Assembly (NCBI GenBank): GCA_963790415.1
Contig: CAWBOK010000009.1
Span: 558,001-622,000 of the forward strand
Direction: 5' to 3'
Source of the DNA: JAJZQZ01 sp963790415
GTDB taxonomy: Bacteria > Actinomycetota > Thermoleophilia > RBG-16-64-13
DNA length: 64,000 nt
Below the pieces are notes generated by a model, which was given only the letters and a program-made list of their open reading frames with translations, was not told the DNA's origin and made no database searches. Position numbers and translations under genes: made by a program. Shown one piece after another: positions 39,671 to 48,033 of the stretch (the first letter of the stretch is position 1; each line of letters opens with the position of its first letter).

Positions 39671-41199
39671 GGAACGATGTCGACCGGGGTCCCTACGTAG
39701 ACGAGCTCGAACAACTGCTCCACCTCGGGGATGTGCATGCGGATGCACCCGTGCGAAGCCGCGGTGCCGATCGACCCGTCATTGGGCGTGCCGTGGATGC
39801 CCACATGCGGCGCCGAGAGGCCCATCCATCGGGTTCCGAGCGGATTGTTCGGACCTGGAGGCACGGGCTCGAGCCCCGCAGCCCAGGGAGACGGCGGCGG
39901 GCTCCACGTGGGGTTATACGCCTTGCTGATGATCTGATAGTGACCGGTCGGCGTGGGATAGCGGGGCTGGCCTACGGCGACACCGTACGTCTTCACCAGC
40001 TTGCCCTCGTCGTAGAAGTAGATCTTGCGCTCGGAGATGTCTATCTTGAGGGCGCCCACCAGGCTCTTCACGGTGGCCTGATCGAGCACCGGCGTGTCAC
40101 CCAGTTTGCGGGCCTTCTTGTACTCCACCACGGCGGCCGTGGTCTCAGGGTCGAAGACCCCTGTTGGCTCTCGAGTCAGCAGCTTCTTCCGCTGGAGGAT
40201 GTCCTGGAGAGTGGTCACGTCGCGCCCACGGGCGCCGACGCTCATGTTTCGGGCACCGAACTGCTCGGTGGAATCGACCAACACCGTCTGGGCGAGCGTC
40301 GTAGTATGACCGCCGCGGTCGGTGACTTTCACGTCGACGGCATGGGTGCCCTCGCTTAGCGACCCGGTCTGGAACGAGTACCGCTGGCCGGGCACGAGGG
40401 TCTTGCCGGCCTTCACGGGCACCACGGCGCCATCCACCGTGACGGCTACCTTGATGCCTTCCATCTGATTGTCGCGGGCCTCGACCACGATCCGAGCCGC
40501 CGATGTCTTCCACGGGTCGGTCGGCCAGAAGACGACGCCCACCGTGGGAGCCGTGTAGTCCGCATAGGCGTCCCACTCCTTGGTGGTCGCGTTCCCGGCC
40601 TTGTCTGTGGCCACGACCGCCAACCGATGTTGACCCTCCTTGACCGCGAGCGAAGCCGTGGCGGTGGTGCCGTCCACGGCCAGAGGAGTATCGACGCCGT
40701 CGATTGCGAACGAAGCCTCTACGGTCTCACGGAAGGTGAGCTTCAGTTCCGAGCCCGGCTTGGCGATGGCGTCGGCGGGGTCCGGAGACGCTACCTCGAC
40801 CGACGGCTTCAACGTGTCCACGGTGAACTCCCAGGAGCGAACGATCTTGCGGGCGAACAGGTTGTTCGATGTCACGGTGACCTGCGCCCAATGCCGCCCT
40901 TCGCGCAACGTCACCTTCGTCCGCACGGCGTCCCGTGTCAGTTCGACGGACTCCGTCGGCACCGGAGCGGCATCCACCAAGAACTCCACTTGATCGCTGT
41001 CGGGAACGTGGTCAGGCAGACTCACCGAGACGACGACCTCGGAGGTGGGCACGTACGCCCCGTCGGCCGGCGAGACCTCACCCAGAGATGCGGCAGTCGC
41101 GTACTGCACGCCCAGGAATCCCCCGGTGGCCACGACCAGCACGCCGAGCACTATGAGCACCCGCCAGACCCAGCTCAGATGTTTGACCCACACGACCAT
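39667..41199 (-). CDS. L,D-transpeptidase with Ig-like and peptidoglycan-binding domains
   Basis: A 510-residue membrane-anchored cell-wall enzyme. An N-terminal helix (VWRVLIVLGVLVVATGGFLG) is followed by three or four Ig-like/Big modules (residues 40-310), a peptidoglycan-binding-1 domain (GARGRDVTTLQDILQRKKLL), and a C-terminal YkuD domain with the catalytic HGTPND...SHGCIRM (nucleophile Cys near residue 486). It forms 3-3 peptide cross-links or attaches proteins to peptidoglycan. GTG/ATG start at 41199 is uncertain by a few codons. Confidence 0.93.
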   Translation of the reverse strand: MVVWVKHLSWVWRVLIVLGVLVVATGGFLGVQYATAASLGEVSPADGAYVPTSEVVVSVSLPDHVPDSDQVEFLVDAAPVPTESVELTRDAVRTKVTLREGRHWAQVTVTSNNLFARKIVRSWEFTVDTLKPSVEVASPDPADAIAKPGSELKLTFRETVEASFAIDGVDTPLAVDGTTATASLAVKEGQHRLAVVATDKAGNATTKEWDAYADYTAPTVGVVFWPTDPWKTSAARIVVEARDNQMEGIKVAVTVDGAVVPVKAGKTLVPGQRYSFQTGSLSEGTHAVDVKVTDRGGHTTTLAQTVLVDSTEQFGARNMSVGARGRDVTTLQDILQRKKLLTREPTGVFDPETTAAVVEYKKARKLGDTPVLDQATVKSLVGALKIDISERKIYFYDEGKLVKTYGVAVGQPRYPTPTGHYQIISKAYNPTWSPPPSPWAAGLEPVPPGPNNPLGTRWMGLSAPHVGIHGTPNDGSIGTAASHGCIRMHIPEVEQLFELVYVGTPVDIVP

Positions 41200-41245
41200 G
41201 TCACCGCATCATAGCAAACCGGATTCGCTCGTGGGCATCGGGCGG

Positions 41246-41488
41246 CTACTTCCCCGGCCGAACGGGCCGCCGGTCGCGCCAGAGGAGATACCCCAAGAAT
41301 GGGATGTAGGCAAGGAAGTCGACCATGAAGATGCCCGCCATGGCCACGAACATGGGCATGAACCCCATGCGCCGCTTCGAGCACTGGTAGTACACCAGGC
41401 CCATCAGCCCGATGATCACGGCCGAATGGACATAGGCCACCCATGAAGGGGGCTCCGGGATCACGAACAGATACAGGATCCGGAACAC
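41246..41488 (-). CDS. Small membrane protein (two to three helices)
   Basis: An 80-residue protein with hydrophobic segments around VAYVHSAVIIGLMGLVYY and FVAMAGIFMVDFLAYIPFLGYLL separated by a basic loop (SKRRMG), and a basic C-terminus, so N- and C-termini probably face different ways or both the cytoplasm. No family recognised. It precedes the L,D-transpeptidase gene by 47 bp and may be co-transcribed. Confidence 0.6.
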   Translation of the reverse strand: MFRILYLFVIPEPPSWVAYVHSAVIIGLMGLVYYQCSKRRMGFMPMFVAMAGIFMVDFLAYIPFLGYLLWRDRRPVRPGK

Positions 41489-41566
41489 GGACTTCCTCCT
41501 GACGACATGACCCGCGGCGACACCCGGCGCGGCCGGCCGAGAACGGGGTCAGTATACGCGAGTGGG

Positions 41567-43180
41567 CTACCTGCCCGCTGCTCCGGATGGGGTCTCCCTC
41601 AGATACTTCGCCACGCCGAGGAAGTCGTGTCCAAAATGATGTTCGACCAGTGTGTACTCGCGACGGTACCCCCGTTCCCGGTAGAAGCCCTCGGCCCGGG
41701 ATCCCACCGGCGTGCGCAGGACCACTTTGTGGCAGTGGCGCCCGCGCGCCCTGTCTTCGAATGCCGCAAGGAGATTGGAGCCCACACCGCGACCACGCCA
41801 TGCCTCCGCCACCAGCAGTTCCTGCACCGTCCCCACGCCGCCGAGCAGGTGCCCCCTGAGGGCCCCCGCCGTCCGCCGGCCGTGCTTCGCCGCGATCACG
41901 ACGATCTCACCGTGCCACTGGTATGCGCGCCCCAGCAACTCCTCGTCAGCCCGTGGCCACTCGGAGCGCAGGAACCGCACCACGTCACGCTCCTCCCGAT
42001 CGCTGCTGCGCAAACGCAGACCGCCCGGCAGGAGCGGAGCCGGCCGCGGCCACGAGACTGCGCCGGCGGCGGCGCCTCCTCCGCCCGCCCCCGGTTGCTC
42101 TCTACAGAGCGCTGATTCACGCACCAGCGGCACCAGGTCTCCCGGCGGGAGCCCCCGGCCGGGAGTGGCGATACACCCCCACTCCTCGGCCGCCTCGGCG
42201 GCGATCGACTCGCCCCAGGCGCGTAGGAACAGTCCGGCCACCATCGGGATGGGCCGCGCCGAGCCATCCGCCACCTTCACGCAGCATCCCACCGCCGCCG
42301 CCGCCGACCGCGGGCCCGTCGCCGCCGAACACGGGACCGTTGCCGGCGGCAGCGCACACCCCTGCACGCCTTCTGCGCCTGTCTTGACCAGCACGGCGCC
42401 CGGAGCCGCCTCCATCACCCGGGTGTCGAAGAACCCCCGGCCGGCAACCAACTCCGGCTGAGCCATCATGGCGTCACGGATCCTGGCAAGACTCGGGTCG
42501 TCCCCCGCGGCCAACCGCGCGTAGAGGGTGGCCGCCTGCCGCGCGCTGACCCGCAGCACCGGCACCCCGCAACCGTCCGCACCGGAGAAGAGGTCGCGTA
42601 TCTCGGTGCCGAGAACGCGCCCGACGGCGGCGGCGATCTCGCGCTGTACGGGGTGCGAGGAACGTTCATAGCCCAAGGTCGGCGCGCCCAGGAAGAGAGC
42701 AAGAGCCAGCATCCCCGCGTGTTTGCCCGAGCAGCCGTTGTGGAGAGAAGACGGCGTCTCGCCTGCGCGTGCAAGCCGGTCGCGGGCGGCGCGACTCGCC
42801 GGAGGCAGCGTCCCGCAGACCACGTCGGAGACCGACAACCCCAGACGATCGAGCAGTCCGGCGACCACGCGCACATGCCGCTCCTCACCGGCGTGAGATC
42901 CACAGACCACGGCCAGTTCCTCGTCGGTGAACGCCATCTCCCGGGCGGCGCCCAAGGCCACGAGAGGCAGGGCCTGGAACGGCTTGGCGGCCGAACGCAG
43001 GTCTATCGGCAGGTCGGGGTCGCCGACGCCGCCAAGCAGACGGCCCCGCGCGTCGGTGACGGCCACTACTCCCCGGTGGACACTCTCCACCGCCCTTCCG
43101 CGCGTCACGGCCAGGAGCGGCTCGCATCCCGCATCCCAGCCAAGACCGACGCGTTGGATGTCACCGGGGAACCAGGTCAA
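41567..43180 (-). CDS. Asparaginase II (class 3, Rhizobium-type) fused to a GNAT acetyltransferase
   Basis: Residues 1-345 form an asparaginase of the AnsA/ReAV type. Every catalytic residue known for the Rhizobium etli enzyme ReAV is present at a constant offset of 15: Ser63 and Lys66 (RSAAKPF), Cys150 and Lys153 (NGCSGKHAG), Asp202 and Cys204 (GADGCGVP). After a Gly/Ala/Pro-rich linker, residues 385-530 form a GNAT domain with the acetyl-CoA loop WRGRGVGSNLL and a terminal EGFYRERGYRREY. So the two domains would hydrolyse asparagine and acetylate an unknown amine. The frame is intact, arguing against a mere fusion by error. TTG 43180 overlaps the upstream gene stop (TTGA). Confidence 0.9.
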   Translation of the reverse strand: MTWFPGDIQRVGLGWDAGCEPLLAVTRGRAVESVHRGVVAVTDARGRLLGGVGDPDLPIDLRSAAKPFQALPLVALGAAREMAFTDEELAVVCGSHAGEERHVRVVAGLLDRLGLSVSDVVCGTLPPASRAARDRLARAGETPSSLHNGCSGKHAGMLALALFLGAPTLGYERSSHPVQREIAAAVGRVLGTEIRDLFSGADGCGVPVLRVSARQAATLYARLAAGDDPSLARIRDAMMAQPELVAGRGFFDTRVMEAAPGAVLVKTGAEGVQGCALPPATVPCSAATGPRSAAAAVGCCVKVADGSARPIPMVAGLFLRAWGESIAAEAAEEWGCIATPGRGLPPGDLVPLVRESALCREQPGAGGGGAAAGAVSWPRPAPLLPGGLRLRSSDREERDVVRFLRSEWPRADEELLGRAYQWHGEIVVIAAKHGRRTAGALRGHLLGGVGTVQELLVAEAWRGRGVGSNLLAAFEDRARGRHCHKVVLRTPVGSRAEGFYRERGYRREYTLVEHHFGHDFLGVAKYLRETPSGAAGR

Positions 43181-44208
43181 ACGGCGGCCTCATCGGAGAG
43201 GGCGCCCCGCGCTTCGGGCAGATCGCGCGCGCGCACCAGCACGTCTGACTTGCCCGCGCCGTCGACGGTGAGACCGTAGACCACCGAGAGTGCGTCGTGC
43301 CGCACCATCGCTTCGATGCCGGCGCTCCTCAACTTGGCCACGATGATCTCGGCCTCTATCGGGTCGTAGACGACGGCCAGTACCGCGATCCCGCCTTCCG
43401 CTTCCGACGCGACGCCGACTTCTTCCCTATCCTTGGCTCCTGCCGCACCCCCGGCTACCACCGCGCCGGCCAGCAGACGCGCGCCCAACTGATGCCCGGC
43501 CACGGCTAGATCCTCCACGTGCTGCAGGAAGCCCGCCCGCCGAGGAAAGAGCATGACGCACTCGGCCGGCATGCCGTCTTCCGCCAAGCCCAGGCGAACT
43601 CCCAGTGGCAGATAGGGCAGGAAGGGGACGCTCCACATCACCTCGCAGTCGTCCTCCGCGCCGACGGCGGCGGCCCCGCGTTGACCGTCCACAGGCACCC
43701 CGCCGAGTGCACGGGCCGCAGTGGCGAACGCCCGGCCGTCGTGGCCGAACCGCCGGATCAGCGGGACCTCGACGTGCCCGCGGAAACCGGCCGCGTACGC
43801 CACAGACCCCGGAATACCTCGGAAGCGCACCGGATCCGAGAGATCCAGCCGACCGGCCGACCGTACCAGGTAGTGAAGCACGATCACGGCCTCGGCAACG
43901 GTGGCCTCTACGGCAAACTCACCCTGCACGACGCAGACGCGCCCCTCCGGATAGGTGACCTGGAAGAATCGGTCCAGATATGGCAGCCGGAAGATGCCGG
44001 CGGCGGGCACCCGGCCGGCGTCGGTCGGGTCTGGCGGGGCCGGGACGGTGGGGTCTGGCGGGGCCGGTCCGGCGGACTCAGGCACTGCCGCCTCGGCGAC
44101 CGAAGTCGTGAACACCGCCCCGGCGCAGTGTGCCATCACGTCGGGCGTTCCCGAGGCGAACTCCCTTCGCGCTTCTTCCAGCGCCCTGGCATAGCCGCCG
44201 CCTTCCAA
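43177..44208 (-). CDS. DUF3786 protein with C-terminal DUF2007-like domain
   Basis: A 343-residue protein. Residues 70-250 match DUF3786, common in anaerobes that use the corrinoid/acetyl-CoA pathway (FFQVTYPEGR, AVIVLHYLVRSAGRLDLSDP, FPRRAGFLQH). Residues 275-340 are a DUF2007-like signal-transducing domain (YDPIEAEIIVAKLRSAGIEA). A Pro-rich spacer of two short repeats (APPDPT) sits near the N-terminus. The TTG at 44208 follows GGAGGAAGG. It is translationally coupled to the asparaginase-GNAT gene. Function unknown; DUF3786 proteins are often next to methyltransferase or CO-dehydrogenase genes, which are absent here. Confidence 0.75.
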   Translation of the reverse strand: MEGGGYARALEEARREFASGTPDVMAHCAGAVFTTSVAEAAVPESAGPAPPDPTVPAPPDPTDAGRVPAAGIFRLPYLDRFFQVTYPEGRVCVVQGEFAVEATVAEAVIVLHYLVRSAGRLDLSDPVRFRGIPGSVAYAAGFRGHVEVPLIRRFGHDGRAFATAARALGGVPVDGQRGAAAVGAEDDCEVMWSVPFLPYLPLGVRLGLAEDGMPAECVMLFPRRAGFLQHVEDLAVAGHQLGARLLAGAVVAGGAAGAKDREEVGVASEAEGGIAVLAVVYDPIEAEIIVAKLRSAGIEAMVRHDALSVVYGLTVDGAGKSDVLVRARDLPEARGALSDEAAV

Positions 44209-44306
44209 TCGGCCACCTTCCTCCGTCTGATCGTTCTTCGTTGGCCCAAGAATAGCGCGACCGGCCCGTTCGAGTCTCTCGCCCACGCAGTCGACTGCTA
44301 CAATCG

Positions 44307-45260
44307 ATGCACCGTCCCGACCGTCGAAGGTCACGAGACCACGTTCGGAGAGGAGGCACTCTGCGCTACGAAGGCCAGATCTACCGGCCTCCCTGTGAGG
44401 CGCACAGCCTCATCATCCAAGCGACGGTCGGCTGCCCCTGGAACCGGTGCACGTTCTGCGGCATGTACAAGGACAGGCGGTTCCACGCGCGTCTCCTGGA
44501 CGATGTGCTCGCCGACCTGGAGGCCGCCCGCGACGCGTACCCCCGCGTGCCGTCACTCTTCTTGGCCGACGGCAACACCATCGCTCTACCCACGGACCAT
44601 CTGCTTTCGATCCTCGGTCACGCCCGGCGACTGTTCCCCGAACTCGAGCACGTAGGCATGTACGGCGGCGCCCGCTACCTGGCCCCCGGCGTCCGGCCGG
44701 GGCTGGGAGAGCCGAAGTCGCCGGCCGAGCTCGGGGCGCTGCGAGGAGCCGGCCTCTCGATCGTCTATCTAGGCCTGGAGAGCGGCGACGACGAGACACT
44801 GCGCCGGGTCAAGAAGGGCGTCACCGCGGAAGAGATGATCGCCGCCGGCAGGGCGCTCAAGGACGCCGGCTTCCCCGTGAGCCTCTACGTGCTGATCGGG
44901 CTGGGGGGCCGCGAACGCTCCCAAGACCACGCCCGAGCCACCGCCGCCGCCATCAACGCGATCGGGCCGGACATCGTCCGGCCCCGCACCCTCTACATCC
45001 AAGAGGATACGCCGCTTTGGCACCAGCGCCGCCGCGGCGACTTCGTCGAGGCCGGCCCCCGAGAAGCACTGCTGGAGGTCCGCACCCTACTCGAGCGGAT
45101 CGAGGTGCCGGTGACACTCCTGTCCGACCACATCACCAACTACCTGCCTCTGCGTGGTCGGCTGCTCGGCGACCGCGACGCGCTCATCGAGCGCATCGAC
45201 CGCACTTTGGCCGACGACGACCTCTCGAGGCTCAGACCCGACCACTTCGACCACCTATAG
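44307..45260 (+). CDS. Radical SAM protein
   Basis: A 317-residue radical SAM enzyme with CPWNRCTFCGMY, a CX4CX2C variant that binds the 4Fe-4S cluster near residue 45, then LFLADGN and a GGARYLAP segment, as in the Elp3-like/coproporphyrinogen-like group. Similarity to the family begins at LRYEGQIYRPP (CTG 44361, behind AGGAGG), so translation may start there instead of at ATG 44307. It is divergent from the DUF3786 gene and converges with, and overlaps by 6 bp, the HD hydrolase gene. The reaction is unknown. Confidence 0.85.
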   Translation: MHRPDRRRSRDHVRRGGTLRYEGQIYRPPCEAHSLIIQATVGCPWNRCTFCGMYKDRRFHARLLDDVLADLEAARDAYPRVPSLFLADGNTIALPTDHLLSILGHARRLFPELEHVGMYGGARYLAPGVRPGLGEPKSPAELGALRGAGLSIVYLGLESGDDETLRRVKKGVTAEEMIAAGRALKDAGFPVSLYVLIGLGGRERSQDHARATAAAINAIGPDIVRPRTLYIQEDTPLWHQRRRGDFVEAGPREALLEVRTLLERIEVPVTLLSDHITNYLPLRGRLLGDRDALIERIDRTLADDDLSRLRPDHFDHL

Positions 45261-45809
45261 CCCGATCTCCGAGGCGACACCCTTCATGGCCTCGAGGCCG
45301 AGACCCAGGAACTCTTCGAGCGGGATGCCGAGTTCCTCGCAGGTGGCGATGTCCTCCCGTCTCGCGCCACGGGCGAACGACGGCTCCTTGAACCGCTTCT
45401 TCAGGCTCTTCAGCTCCACGAGGGCGAGCTTCTTCTCGGGGCGGATGAGGGCGGCCGCGGTGATCAGCCCGGTCAGAGGATCGGCCGAGAACAGCGCCCG
45501 GTCGAAGCGCGACTCGATGCTGGATCCGTTCGCCGGGTTGTGGGCCCGGATGGCCTGGAGGATCTCCGGGTCTTCGAGACCCGCACTCTGCAGCCACTCC
45601 ACCGTGCGCAGACCGTGCAGCTCCATGGTCTCCGCGGTCTCTTCCGCATCCAGGTCGTGGACCAGACCCGCCAGGGCCCAACGCCCACGGTCTTCCCCTA
45701 ACCGATCGGCAAGCGCCGCCATGATGGCCTCGGTCGCCAGCATGTGGTTGATCATGTTCTCGTTGGAGACATGCTCCCTGACCAGGCTCAACGCCCTCTC
45801 TCTGTCCAC
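45255..45809 (-). CDS. HD-domain phosphohydrolase
   Basis: A 184-residue HD protein. The metal-binding core is LAGLVHDLDAEET (HD near residue 51), preceded by a histidine-containing helix (MINHMLATEAIMAAL) and followed by AIRAHNPA, typical of small HD hydrolases acting on nucleotides. The C-terminus is helical and basic. It lies 85 bp downstream of the Nudix gene; a TCAGGCGATCTCC motif occurs twice in that gap and in degenerate form at the Nudix stop. Confidence 0.85.
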   Translation of the reverse strand: MDRERALSLVREHVSNENMINHMLATEAIMAALADRLGEDRGRWALAGLVHDLDAEETAETMELHGLRTVEWLQSAGLEDPEILQAIRAHNPANGSSIESRFDRALFSADPLTGLITAAALIRPEKKLALVELKSLKKRFKEPSFARGARREDIATCEELGIPLEEFLGLGLEAMKGVASEIGL

Positions 45810-45894
45810 TCTCTCCTCCTCGTGATCGCCGCGGCACTTGCCGAGGCGGGTCTAGTCTCAGGCGATCTCCCACCTCAGGCGATCTCCAACACGG

Positions 45895-46381
45895 TCAGGC
45901 GAGATCCAGCAATGCGCCGGCGAGGGTGGTCACCCGCACCACATCGGCGGGGTCCCACGGGGTGAGACCGTCGTGCGCCATCTCCACCCACTCGCGGGCC
46001 GTCACCCAGCGATGGTCGGCGGCCTCCGCGGGATCCAGACACACCGGCGGAGCGGCCGCCGATCGAGCGACAGGCCATGTGCACCCCCACCGTGCGCTCG
46101 CCCTTATGCATGGTGACGTAGGCGAAGCACGGCCCCCCCGTCAGCACCCGCAGCCCGACTTCCTCCATCAACTCCCGGTGCAGGGCGTCCGCGAGGCTCT
46201 CGCCCCGTTCCACCCGGCCGCCTGGAGGTCCCCAAGACTCCGGCCCGCGCGGGGCACGGATCAACAACCACCGCCCCTCGGCCGGCTCGCGAACGATGGC
46301 GACCACCGCAAGGCGCACGTAGGGAGCTTCCGGATCGGCCGCCGGCCCGCTTCCCACAACGGCCGCCGCCGAGCCGATCAT
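45895..46381 (-). CDS. Nudix hydrolase (one frameshift near 46042)
   Basis: The Nudix box begins GPPGGRVERGESLADALHR and ends ELMEEVGL, so the GX5EX7REUXEEXGU motif is complete. After MACRSIGGRS the frame shifts by one extra base; the other frame supplies VCLDPAEAADHRWVTAREWV and ends at the TGA at 45895. The corrected length is about 162 residues. The ATG at 46381 overlaps the end of the threonine aldolase gene (ATGA). Substrate unknown; ADP-ribose-like or 8-oxo-nucleotide hydrolysis are guesses. Confidence 0.85.
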
Positions 46382-47460
46382 CCGGAAACCCCGCCGCCCA
46401 GGGACGACAGCACGCGCACGGCCGCCTCGGCCGCCCGCGCCACCTGTTCTCTGCTCACGTCCATGTGGGTCACGAACCTCACCCGCGTCGCGTCTGCCGC
46501 AATGGCGAGCACCCCGGCCGCGGCCAATGCGGGCACCGCTTCAGCCGGAGTCGATCCACAGCCGGAGAGTTCCACGATGACGATATTCGACTGCACCGGG
46601 TGCGGTATCTCGAGCCCTTCAACCTCCCGCAACCTCTCGGCCAGAAGAGCGGCCGTGGCGTGATCGTCGGCCAACCGCTGCACGTGGTGATCGAGCGCAT
46701 ACAGGCACGCCGCCCCCAAGATGCCCACCTGCCGCATGCCGCCCCCGTACTTCTTCCGGTGGAAACGGGCTTCCGAGATGAAGTCGCGCGTGCCCGCGAT
46801 CATCGAGCCCACAGGCGCACCCAGACCCTTGGAGAAGCACACCGACACCGAGTCGACCGGGGCCGCGTAGTCCGCCAGGGGGATCCCGGTGGCCACGTGG
46901 GCGTTCCAGAGCCGCGCCCCGTCGAGGTGGACCGCCAACCCGGCCTCGTGCGCGACGGTCGCGACGGCCGTCACCGCCTCGACCGGCCAGATGGTCCCTC
47001 CGGCGCGGTTGTGGGTGTTCTCGAGCACCACGAGCCGGGAGCGGGCGAAGTGTTCCTGCCTGGGCAACACCGCCCGGCGCACGTCGTCGGGGGCGAGAAC
47101 ACCGTGGACCCCCCGCAGCGCCCGGAGCTGCACGCCGGCGAGCGCCGCCGCCGCTCCGCCCTCGTAGTTCAGCACGTGTCCGCCCTCGTGGATGAGCACC
47201 TCGTCGCCCGGCCGCGTATGGGTGCGCACGCAGAGCTGGTTGGCCATGGTGCCCGACGGCACGAAGAGCGCGGCCTCCTTGCCCAGGAGAGCGGCGACCC
47301 GTTCCTGCAACAGGTTGATCGTAGGGTCTTCCCCGAAGACATCGTCGCCGACCGCGGCCTCGGCCATGGCCCTGCGCATCTCGGGTGTGGGTCGAGTGAC
47401 CGTGTCACTGCGTAGATCGATCGCGTCGCCGACTTCGGGCACGGACGCCTCCTTCACCAT
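46378..47460 (-). CDS. ltaE: Low-specificity L-threonine aldolase
   Basis: A 360-residue PLP enzyme that splits threonine and allo-threonine to glycine and acetaldehyde. Motifs: IDLRSDTVTRPTPEMR at the N-terminus, FGEDPTINLLQERVA, LENTHNRAGGT, VHLDGARLWNAHVA (Asp binding the pyridine nitrogen) and the PLP lysine SVCFSKGLGAPVGS. Intact. It overlaps the Nudix and the class II aldolase genes by a few bases on each side, so all three belong to one operon. The acetaldehyde it releases could be oxidised by the AOR encoded three genes upstream. Confidence 0.93.
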   Translation of the reverse strand: MVKEASVPEVGDAIDLRSDTVTRPTPEMRRAMAEAAVGDDVFGEDPTINLLQERVAALLGKEAALFVPSGTMANQLCVRTHTRPGDEVLIHEGGHVLNYEGGAAAALAGVQLRALRGVHGVLAPDDVRRAVLPRQEHFARSRLVVLENTHNRAGGTIWPVEAVTAVATVAHEAGLAVHLDGARLWNAHVATGIPLADYAAPVDSVSVCFSKGLGAPVGSMIAGTRDFISEARFHRKKYGGGMRQVGILGAACLYALDHHVQRLADDHATAALLAERLREVEGLEIPHPVQSNIVIVELSGCGSTPAEAVPALAAAGVLAIAADATRVRFVTHMDVSREQVARAAEAAVRVLSSLGGGVSG

Positions 47461-48029
47461 TCGCCGTATCTATCGCTGTCCCGCCGGAACTCGACCGGTG
47501 TGATCCCCGCCAACCTTGTCAGATAGAGGACGCGGGCCGAGGCTTCGAAGGTGCTCGATAACTGGTAGGCCTCTTCCAGCAGATGCCCGGTGGCAAAGAG
47601 GCCATGGCCTCGGAGCATACACAACCTGCACTCACCGAGGCGGGCGCTGATCGCTTCGGCCATCTCCTCCGACCCCACCGTGCGCTCGGCGACCACCACC
47701 GGCACCCGCTTGAAGAGATACGACCCTTCCGAGTCGATGGGGATGATCTCGTCCTGCGCGAGAGACAGCACCACGCCGTGGGGAGGGTGTGTGTGGAGGA
47801 TCGCCTGAGCCGCCGTGTGCGCGTAGATGGCGCGGTGCGTCAGGATCTCGCTGGAGGCAAGCACGATGCCGCTGTCATCGCGGTCTATGCCGGTCTCGAT
47901 CAGGTCCTCGGGTCTCAGGCGCCCCAGCATCGAACCGCGGCGGGTGATGACCAACCGATCGCCGATGCGCACCGATATGTTGCCCGCGTGAGAGCTGACC
48001 AGACCCGACACGAAACAGTCGCGCCCCAC
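47454..48029 (-). CDS. Class II aldolase (fuculose/rhamnulose phosphate type)
   Basis: A zinc aldolase/adducin-family protein, 191 residues from the GTG used. It has GLVSSHAGNISVRIGDRLV, the zinc ligand pair HTHPPHG and LRGHGLFATGH, the standard metal and phosphate sites. Similarity to the family begins a few residues upstream (YEQYRDVGRD), where an ATC at 48050 lies behind AGGGGGAGGGG; it may be an ATG lost to an error. The 5' end overlaps the end of AOR. Its product would be an aldehyde, possibly the AOR substrate. Confidence 0.8.
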   Translation of the reverse strand: MGRDCFVSGLVSSHAGNISVRIGDRLVITRRGSMLGRLRPEDLIETGIDRDDSGIVLASSEILTHRAIYAHTAAQAILHTHPPHGVVLSLAQDEIIPIDSEGSYLFKRVPVVVAERTVGSEEMAEAISARLGECRLCMLRGHGLFATGHLLEEAYQLSSTFEASARVLYLTRLAGITPVEFRRDSDRYGEW

Positions 48030-48033
48030 GTCC

